From the NCBI GenBank assembly GCA_002412935.1, contig DHWA01000011.1:1-5776 (forward strand): a stretch of 5,776 bases of DNA. Reading direction: 5' to 3'. Numbering within the stretch: the stretch's first letter is position 1; every line of letters starts with the position of its first letter. This DNA comes from Patescibacteria group bacterium UBA5194 (lineage in GTDB: Bacteria; Patescibacteriota; Gracilibacteria; BD1-5; UBA6164). The notes beneath the pieces are model-generated. The model was given only the letters and a program-made list of their open reading frames with translations, was not told the origin of the DNA and made no database searches. This document shows positions 1-5,776 of the stretch, piece after piece. The translations under genes were made by a program, and so were the position numbers.

Positions 1-95
1 CATGATATCGATCTGGTCCTCAGCCATTTTCGACTTGATGTCTCTTCGTAAGGGACATCAAGTCGAAAATGGCTGAGGACCAGATCGATATCATG
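1..95. repeat. Perfect 42-bp inverted repeat at the window edge
   Basis: Positions 1-42 and 54-95 are exact reverse complements, separated by 11 nt (43-53). Two or three more pairs could form inside the spacer, leaving a tiny loop. The arm is about 45% GC, clearly above the AT-rich remainder. An in-frame TAA at 49-51 closes the reading frame that otherwise runs rightward through the right arm. No transposase gene lies nearby. The position at the extreme edge and the perfect arms fit a fold-back chimera from amplification or assembly. A real hairpin end of a linear element is possible but unsupported. Confidence 0.9.
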
Positions 96-1023
96 ATCTC
101 TGTCACCAGTACCAGTTAAAACACCAAATCCAAAACCACCAGTAAACAAAGAAATACCACCAGAGATGTGAAATATACCAAATAAAACAGCAACAAAGGG
201 AATTGCATTTAATTGGAATATATCAGGTTATGTTGAAGAAACAAATAATGATCCAATTACTTGATATAATTTAAACTGAACATTACCTAAATGAATTGCA
301 TTTGATTCAAAAACCTGAAAATTTACTGGTACTCCAACAGAAAATGGAGAATATAATCTAAGCTTAACAGCAACAGATAATGATGGAACAAGTTGAAGTG
401 ATAACTTCAAGATTACAATAAATGATATACCAACTACAGAAACACCACCAACAATGTGAGATGTACCAGACAAGACAGTACAAGTATGAGAATCATTTAA
501 TATTGATATGAAATCATATATTACAAAAACAGATTGAGATTCATATACATGTAATCTAACTTGATCAGTTCCATCATGAGTTAGTTTTGATTCAAGTGCA
601 TGTACACTGAGTGGTACACTATCAACTGCTTGAGCTCATGATTTCAGTGTAACAGCAACAGATAATGACTGAATTAGTTGAAGTGATAGTTTTAGGGTTA
701 CTGGTGAGGCTGTATCTAACAATCCACCAACTTGAGAAAACAAAACAGTAGATTTACCACCAGCCTGAGTTTCTTCAGCATCAACAACAGTTACATTAAC
801 TGATCCAGATTCTGGAGATACAGTTGAAGCAGTATATGTAGGTTCTTGAGTATTATTCTGAGATATAGTTATATCAAGTGCAAGCACAAGTGGGAACACT
901 ATAAGTATTAGTGTAAATCAATGAACATGAAATTGATATATAGATTATAAAGCTAGAGATAATCATGGAGTAGAAAGCATTGCAACATATAGAGTTACTT
1001 TTAATAATTTAGATTGAAATTAG
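52..1023 (+). CDS. Surface protein with cadherin-like / putative-Ig (He_PIG) repeats, 5' partial
   Basis: With TGA read as Gly the frame is open from 52 (after TAA 49-51) to TAG 1021-1023. The first 44 bases are the inverted-repeat arm and probably do not belong to the gene, so trustworthy coding starts near 97. There is no start codon with a signal peptide; the 5' part is missing. A Pro-rich linker (PVPVKTPNPKPPV, about 106-144) leads into repeat 1 (about 157-427), which contains GTLPKGIAFD, TGKFTGTP and LTATDNDG. Repeat 2 (about 430-705) contains GSVPSGVSFD, CTLSGTL and VTATDNDG, with a Cys pair. A third, more divergent cadherin-like segment (about 709-1020) carries LTDPDSGD and YKARDNHG. 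The LP.G....TG..(S/T)GTP...G pattern is typical of He_PIG/Cadg extracellular modules that mediate adhesion or act as spacers. The C-terminus ends at DGN with no visible cell-wall or membrane anchor, so any anchor or signal would be in the missing N-terminal part. A terminator follows 19 nt after the stop. Fold assignment is fairly sure; ligand unknown. Confidence 0.85.
366..691 (+). repeat. Duplicated segment inside the cadherin-like gene
   Basis: About 41 nt at 366-406 and at 651-691 are near-identical; both begin aacagcaacagataatga and share agttgaagtgata. They encode the end of two successive repeats, LTATDNDGTSGSDNF and VTATDNDGISGSDSF. At one equivalent position the first copy has GGA (385-387) and the second TGA (670-672). 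This is direct internal evidence that TGA encodes glycine here. The duplication reflects repeat-domain expansion of the protein. Confidence 0.85.
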
Positions 1024-1042
1024 ATTTCTAAAAGTATAATCA

Positions 1043-1075
1043 TATAAAGACACTATCGTAGTGTCTTTATATTTT
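1043..1075 (+). terminator. Rho-independent terminator of the cadherin-like gene
   Basis: A 13-bp stem (1043-1055 with 1059-1071) closes a TCG loop and is followed by TTTT. It begins 19 nt after the TAG stop at 1021-1023. The T run is short. Its T tract overlaps the -35 region of the next promoter. Confidence 0.85.
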
Positions 1076-1101
1076 ACATAAGAATTATTTTATGATACAA
1101 T
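1073..1101 (+). promoter_or_regulatory. Sigma-70-like extended -10 promoter for the kinase operon
   Basis: TTTACA (1073-1078) and TACAAT (1096-1101) are 17 nt apart, each one mismatch from consensus. The -10 is preceded by TGA at 1093-1095, fitting the TGN extended -10 motif. Transcription would start near 1108, giving a leader of only about 20 nt before ATG 1127. The leader is AU-only in its last part and has no Shine-Dalgarno sequence. Predicted by eye; low-complexity AT sequence raises the chance of coincidence. Confidence 0.6.
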
Positions 1102-1126
1102 TTAAGTAATCATAATATATATACTT

Positions 1127-2800
1127 ATGAACGAGACAATTCCAAAATCAACTATAGATGTATGAGAATCACATACAGATAAGTCAAGTTATGAGTCTAA
1201 CAAAAATAGATATATAGAACTATATAATCAAGATAATAGATTTTTAAATTTACTTGATAGACAACAATCCTTTACAAATCAAGTTGATTTAGATAAAAGC
1301 AGAGAAATACAAAAAATCAATTATGAAGTAAGAGATTGATTGGATAAAGAAGCTCTAGTAAATGAAGCAAAAACTATTCTTTATGAGAAACTAGAAATAA
1401 ATGATAATCAAGAGAAAAATACTCAGACAAAAAACTTTTTAAAATGAGTAGTTGATGAACTTGTTATATGAAATTATGAACTTGCTATAGAGATATACAA
1501 TACAAAATGAAAAATCATATTGGATACTTTGAGACAACTAGCAACTTGGCAATGAATGAAAAAATTAGCAATATCTCTATGAGAATCTATATGAGATCTA
1601 TTTGCCTGAGATGCATACGAAAAATGAAAATCAGTGGCACAATTGTGATTAATCTCATCTGGAACCTGATTGTCTGTATCTGTATGAAAAAAATGATTAA
1701 AACTTTGAATGAGAGAATTAGTAAGCTATAGATTACATAAAGAAAATATAGTTACAAATCCAGAAATTAAATGAATTATAACAGAGACTACAAGTCGTGT
1801 AGATAATATAATTCCAAAAAAAGAGCTTGATTTTGAATCTATGCTTGTAGATGATATAGTCAGACTTTGAGTTCAAGATAGATTGGAAGCTGGAAGTATT
1901 TATTTACAAAGACAATTAAATCCAGTAGAACAAAAAGCTATATTGGATGCTCATAAAGTATGAGATATAAATGAAAATCTGAAATATAATTTTTGAGATT
2001 TGAGAAAAAAGTATACAATATTAAAAGAAGCAGGTTTAGATGATAATGATACAAGGATACTTATGGAAAAATGAATTTGTGGAAAAGATAAATTACCTAG
2101 TTTTGACTCTTTATATTCTCAACCAAAATATAGTTTTTTAGAACAATATAAAGAAATATTGTGAGAAAATATAAGTATAGATGATATAGTTTGAGAATGA
2201 ACACAAGCTATAATAATGAGACATCCAACCAATGAAAATCTAGTAATCAAGATAGCAAAACCAGAAGAAGTAGATGATATAATGCAAGAATTTAAAAATC
2301 ATAATTTATTTTATGAAAAAATAAAAGAATGAAAAAGAGAATGATTAATTGATATACAAATTAGAGTTCCTTATGTAATTAAATGAGAAAGTGACTGATA
2401 CTTTTTTATAGAAAAAGTAAATTGACAAAGCCTATATTCAAAAACACTTATTGATAGATATATAGATAAATTAAGTCCTCAAGAACTAGAACAAATATGA
2501 AAATTGGCAGATAAACAAGTAAGAGAATTTTTAAAGAAAAAATTTGATAAACCCGACTCACATCTAGATCAAATAATTGAAGATTATTCTACAGATTATT
2601 TATCAGATTTGCTTTGACTGGGTTATAAATATAGAAAAGAAACTTGAAAGATATGATGAACACCTCTAGATAATGCAATAAAGATTTTGAGATCAGATGG
2701 TATATCGCACAATGATTTACACTCTGGAAATGTTATGATAGATAGAAATAAAAATATCTATATAATAGATTTTGGAAGAATAAAAGAATTTAATAAATAA
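1127..2800 (+). CDS. Protein with C-terminal protein-kinase-like domain
   Basis: ATG 1127 to TAA 2798-2800 gives 557 aa with TGA as Gly (33 TGA among 41 Gly codons). No signal peptide is visible. Residues 1-140 are highly charged and look helical. Residues 143-196 are Gly-dense and weakly hydrophobic (ten TGA codons). Residues about 252-320 form a helical module with LNPVEQKAILDAHKVG and LMEKGICG. Residues about 355-557 form the kinase-like domain: LVIKIAKP with candidate ATP-binding Lys375, Glu388 as candidate helix-C glutamate, hinge FIEKVNG (427-433), catalytic loop HNDLHSGN (His528, Asp530, Asn535) and metal-binding DFGR (Asp548). All key residues are present, so activity is plausible. 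The loop resembles the HxDLHxGN of APH, RIO, Kdo and UbiB-type kinases more than eukaryotic HRD. The chain ends only seven residues after DFG-Arg, so the C-lobe is minimal. Substrate unknown: a small molecule, lipid or protein are all possible. It is first in an operon with the gene at 2811, after an extended -10 promoter. The N-terminal layout would also suit a toxin or effector; that is inference. Confidence 0.85.
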
Positions 2801-2810
2801 TCATATAATT

Positions 2811-3332
2811 ATGAATATAGTAAGAAAAGATACAAGAGAATTAACAGATGTTAATCCGATAAATTATCAAGCAGAAGATATAGTTTTTAATGAAATGAAA
2901 ATTACTTGAAATTATGCTTGAGATATAGAAGATATGTTAAAATGAAATTGAAATCTTATAAATTTTAATTTTACGAAGATACAATTAAGTTGAAATATAG
3001 AAATTTTTGATATGTGATGAAATTTTTTCGTAGTTGAATATACAGATAAACAAGTAAGAGATAAAGATATAAATTTATTGAAACAAAATTTTATAGAAAG
3101 TGGTAAATTTGCAAAAGAACTAGAAGAAAAAAGACAGATTCCTGAGTTTGAGGGTTATTTTGATTATAATTGAAAATCCTATGCAATAGTAAATGGATTA
3201 AATAAGCTTACAGACGAGATAAACCCTAAATTAGGAATATATAAATGAGTGGTAGTAAATCCTGCCAGATACTTTGAAACAGTTAGAGAAGTAGATTGAG
3301 TAAGAAGACAAATAAGTGATATAGTAAAATAA
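2811..3332 (+). CDS. Hypothetical 173-aa protein, kinase-operon partner
   Basis: ATG 2811 to TAA 3330-3332 gives 173 aa with TGA as Gly (10 of 14 Gly codons). It begins 10 nt after the stop of the kinase-like gene, with no promoter or terminator between them, so co-transcription is likely. No Shine-Dalgarno sequence is visible; translational coupling or a leader-independent start is possible. I recognise no family. It has no signal peptide, membrane segment or Cys. The N-terminal half (to about residue 80) is rich in Asn and Ile with alternating hydrophobics, suggesting beta strands. The middle (about 83-110) is Lys/Glu-rich and likely helical. The C-terminal part contains FEGYFDYNGKSYAIVNG, which resembles a beta hairpin, then KGVVVNPARYFETVREVDG. 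The position suggests a regulator, immunity partner or adaptor of the kinase-like protein, but nothing in the sequence proves it. The stop codon lies inside the terminator stem. Confidence 0.75.
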
Positions 3333-3367
3333 GAGATAAATGAAATTTCATTTATCTCTTATTTTTT
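3330..3367. terminator. Bidirectional terminator between convergent genes
   Basis: Positions 3330-3361 are a perfect 32-nt palindrome (16-bp arms; in RNA a stem with a central AATT loop). TTTTTT (3362-3367) follows on the + strand, and a four-T run (complement of AAAA at 3326-3329) follows on the - strand. It can therefore end both the + operon and the - strand pilin-like gene, whose stop is at 3384-3386. The first stem bases are the TAA stop of the upstream + gene, so the stop codon and terminator are fused. Confidence 0.9.
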
Positions 3368-3383
3368 GGAAACTAGAGAAAGA

Positions 3384-5588
3384 TTATTTTTTGTAAATCT
3401 TTACATAATCAATTATATTATTCCATTGAGATACATAATTTGGACTATTATAATAAGTTCAAATATATAATCATTCAGAAACGGTAATTAAAGCTCCTGT
3501 ACTAAAAGCTCATTTATTTTCTCAGTCAATTAGTAAATTATAATTGTCTCATAATTTTGTGGCTATGATTTTATGAAAATTTCAGTCAAGTTTATTAGTA
3601 ATAAATGATCAAGAAAAGCTAGGAGAAACATTTATTAAAGTAATAAAATTAGATGAAGAAATATATAATTTATAATTACCTAATTGAAATAAATATCTTG
3701 TAGAATTATTTACTGTTGGAGTTCTCACACTCATCTCAATCGCAAAGTTATTTCATAAATTTAGAGAATTAATTCATTCATATTTTATAAAATCAGCTCA
3801 ATCTGCAGTAGTATTATCTATAAAAACCCCTTTCGCTTTTTTGTTATTTTCAAGAGTGATCTCACAAAAAGAATTAGTTTTATCCCAATTATCACATACA
3901 TTTGAATAATCTGTGACGTTATTTAGTATTCATTCACTAGCCACACTCAATGTTCATCAAGTATATGTGTACATATTCAAATCTCAAAGCTTATCATACG
4001 GAGCATAAGCAACTAAACTATATCAACTAGCTACTAAACTTGCATCTTGCTCTACACATCATATATCTCACCCAAAATCTAAACCACCAGCACAATTAGG
4101 ACTATATGCAAAACTAAGTACATTTACAGAAGCCTTTTTTGTGCATATTTTTTTGTCTTGAGTACAGATTATTACTTTGTATTCAATTCAGTTTTGTAAA
4201 TTAGAAATAGTAAGGATATTTTTATTCCATGTTCACAACAACTCACTTCCATTATCTCAATCTGTTATTGGTCAACTTAGATAACCATCACTATTACTCC
4301 CACTCCGACTTATCACTTTCATACCAGCTCCACTAAAACTACTAGGTAATTCTAAAGTCGCTGTTCACAAGATTACTGATTTAAGTCTTGGAATTATATT
4401 TGATAAACTTTCATTTTCTGGGAGAGTAGGAATAGTGATATAAGGGGACTCATAAATAGATGTTTCTCAAAAAGTTATTCAACTTCAACTTGTAATTATT
4501 TTTGAAGTTAAATTACTTACTGCTAATACTGAAAAACTTCCAGTTGGCACAACTTCATTTGATTTAAGTGTATCAATTATATCTATTATATTTGTATTAG
4601 ATTCAATTTTAAACACTTCTACACTTCAAGTTTGTACACTTACTTTAGTACTTCATAAAGTCCCATTATTACTCACTCCAAATATAGTCCCTCTAACCGC
4701 AGCTTCTGTATCTGTTGTGTATATTTCAAATTCTGATTTTGGATCTAGCTTAGAAGTCTTGGTCCAGATAGTACCATAATCAAGTGCTAATTGTATCTTT
4801 GTAAATAGATTATTTTCATCTTTGTAAACCATATTAGCAAGTATTAGTTTGCTTGCTTTTGCAGGATCTCCAAGATATGATTTACTTCAATCACTATAAT
4901 AGATTTGTGCTTCTCATCAAATACCTACTTCTATAGTATCTCCAGCTTTTAATTCATTTGTTGTTATCCAAGTATCATTTATAACTACATCATTTACTTT
5001 TACTTCTCCACTAAAACTTCAAATCGTTCATTTTAAAATCCTCTCATCTGGATTATATGGAAAGTTTTTTGTTGATCTGTCATATACAAAATCAGGTCAA
5101 TTATATTCCTTGATTAGATTGTATGGTCCAGATTCTCAAGAGTGATTTCATACTACTTTTGATTCATAAACACCATTTTTTACATTGACCCCAGCAATTT
5201 CAAACTCTATTGCTCAAGTCAAAGTCTTAGCATAAGCATAGTATTGCTCAGTTCTTGGATCTATTGGCAAGTATCACAAGTACTTTTTAGGAATAGTATC
5301 TTCTGTGATAAATCCAGATACTCAGTATGCTGTAGGATCATCATAATGCACATAGTTTGAAGCATCATCAAAGAATTTCTGGTTTCATTTTGGAGCTGGA
5401 AGTGTTTTTGTATCACTCTTATATGATTCTAGAGAGTTTTTCAGAGTCTGAATATCACTTGTTATCTTACTATTTTTGGATCTCTCAGTATAACCACTAT
5501 TTATACTAAGTCATATAACAGAAATCAAAGCGATTATTGAGATTACTACTATTAGTTCTACAAAAGAAAAAGCTTTTTTATTGTTCAT
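3384..5588 (-). CDS. Pilin-like protein with FecR and LamG-like domains
   Basis: ATG at 5586-5588 (reading leftward) to TAA at 3384-3386 gives 734 aa with TGA as Gly (40 of 65). The start MNNKKA|FSFVELIVVISIIALISVIG is a class III (prepilin) signal: short basic leader, cleavage before Phe7, Glu at +5 of the mature chain, then a hydrophobic helix. The usual Gly before the cut is Ala6, which is tolerated in the family. Residues 40-120 resemble pseudopilins (IQTLKNSLESYKSD, YLPIDPRTEQYYAYA). Residues about 195-327 match FecR: LKAGDTIEVG, IYYSDGS, LALDYGTIWTK, AAVRGTIFGV and VSVQTGSVEV. Residues about 400-490 may be Fn3-like. Residues about 586-734 look like a LamG/concanavalin-type jellyroll, with FAIEMSVRTP and DGNFHKIIATK. 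Six Cys in close pairs (475/482, 499/511, 565/575) suit disulfides outside the cell. It probably sits at a pilus tip or on the surface through its N-terminal helix, binding glycan or protein by the C-terminal domain. No other pilus genes lie in the window. No Shine-Dalgarno sequence precedes the start, but ATG fits the prepilin leader exactly. Confidence 0.9.
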
Positions 5589-5668
5589 ATGGTAGGGTTT
5601 AAGAAATAGAAAGTGAGGTTATGTTGTCCCTAAAGGACTGTCTTCGCGAGCATCCTGAGTTATGACGC
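5589..5668 (-). promoter_or_regulatory. GC-rich untranslated leader of the pilin-like gene
   Basis: No coding frame is supported here. Positions 5615-5668 are about 50% GC, against roughly 30% elsewhere. Two short overlapping hairpins can form: GTCC/GGAC (5626-5629 with 5635-5638), or AGGA/TCCT (5634-5637 with 5653-5656, extended by bulged pairs around CTTCGCGAG). They share the same GGA, so they exclude each other. This suggests a structured RNA leader or a protein-binding site. I cannot match it to a known riboswitch and see no convincing promoter. Confidence 0.4.
5614..5664. repeat. Short direct repeats bracketing a GC-rich 32-nt block
   Basis: TGAGGTTATG (5614-5623) and TGAGTTATG (5656-5664) differ by a single G and flank 32 nt (5624-5655) at about 53% GC. 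This could be a footprint of an insertion, a duplicated binding site or chance. Confidence 0.45.
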
Positions 5669-5729
5669 AAAAAAAGGATTATTTCCTGAATTTCACTTAT
5701 ATTTGAAATACAAAAAATAATCCTTTTTT
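5669..5729. terminator. Long bidirectional hairpin, likely terminator
   Basis: Positions 5670-5683 (A run then GGATTATT) pair with 5716-5729 (AATAATCC then T run) in a 14-bp stem. An inner stem, 5690-5695 with 5704-5709, sits in the long loop. The A run on one side and T run on the other make it terminator-like on both strands. On the - strand it lies upstream of the pilin-like gene, so it may end an upstream - strand gene beyond the window or act as an attenuator in that gene's leader. Confidence 0.65.
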
Positions 5730-5751
5730 AAGGACATTAATCCATTGTCTA

Positions 5752-5776
5752 GCTTGTAGGCTTGTAGGCTTGTAGG
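5752..5776. repeat. 8-bp tandem repeat (GCTTGTAG) running off the window
   Basis: GCTTGTAG occurs three times in a row (5752-5759, 5760-5767, 5768-5775) and the next G begins at 5776. The array has no visible end, so the copy number is unknown. It is non-coding as far as can be seen. A short tandem array at a contig edge commonly marks where assembly stopped. Confidence 0.9.

Noticed and set aside
1..95. Terminal inverted repeat of a transposon, or a natural terminator
   Set aside because: There is no transposase or second distant copy in the window, the arms are adjacent, and no T run follows the hairpin.
228..899. Open reading frames on the - strand at 228-473 and 636-899
   Set aside because: They lie antisense to the cadherin-like gene, match no family and arise from its repetitive composition. 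The + frame with TGA as Gly carries the recognisable repeats.
52..1023. Pseudogene full of premature stops
   Set aside because: All the apparent internal stops are TGA, none TAA or TAG, and reading them as Gly restores conserved repeat motifs.
1507..1731. A 74-aa + strand frame inside the kinase-like gene
   Set aside because: It is in a different frame from the 557-aa protein, has low-complexity content and appears only because the standard code breaks the real frame at TGA.
1127..5588. TGA as tryptophan (mycoplasma-type code) or selenocysteine
   Set aside because: TGA sits at conserved Gly positions and alternates with GGA in a duplicated repeat. TGG still serves for Trp, and about 106 TGA codons are far too many for selenocysteine.
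5626..5676. Cyclic-di-GMP (GEMM) riboswitch suggested by GACGCAAA at 5664-5671
   Set aside because: The partner CAGGGCAAA-type segment and the second stem are absent, and the motif lies on the + strand, with no gene downstream in the window.
5752..5776. CRISPR array
   Set aside because: The units are 8 bp and contiguous with no spacers, and no cas gene is present.

Overview
The window reads as a fragment of an AT-rich bacterial genome that uses TGA as a glycine codon (NCBI translation table 25), as known from Gracilibacteria (BD1-5) and Absconditabacteria (SR1). Under the standard code every gene is cut into pieces by TGA. When TGA is read as Gly, four long frames appear that end only at TAA or TAG, and they contain recognisable domains. 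My hand counts of TGA among all glycine codons are about 23 of 35, 33 of 41, 10 of 14 and 40 of 65 for the four genes in order. TGG is still used for Trp. The two lineages cannot be told apart from this window.

Layout. Positions 1-95 are a perfect 42-bp inverted repeat with an 11-nt spacer, richer in GC than the rest, and probably a fold-back or chimeric contig end. Positions 52-1023 (+) are the 3' part of a surface protein gene with cadherin-like / putative-Ig repeats. Positions 1024-1126 hold a terminator and a good extended -10 promoter. Positions 1127-2800 (+) encode a 557-aa protein with a C-terminal protein-kinase-like domain. A 173-aa protein of unknown function follows 10 nt later (2811-3332). 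A perfect palindrome with T runs on both sides (3330-3367) lies between these genes and the convergent gene. Positions 3384-5588 (-) encode a 734-aa pilin-like protein with an N-terminal prepilin methylation segment, a FecR domain, a possible Fn3-like region and a C-terminal LamG-like domain. Positions 5589-5776 are non-coding: a GC-rich leader bounded by short direct repeats, a long bidirectional hairpin, and an 8-bp tandem repeat that runs off the window.

How the parts may fit. Two genes encode modular cell-surface or pilus-associated proteins, which would suit an attached or episymbiotic cell. The kinase-like gene and its small neighbour look like a two-gene operon. No substrate, export route or partner relationship is shown by the sequence. 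None of the three visible start codons has a clear Shine-Dalgarno sequence.
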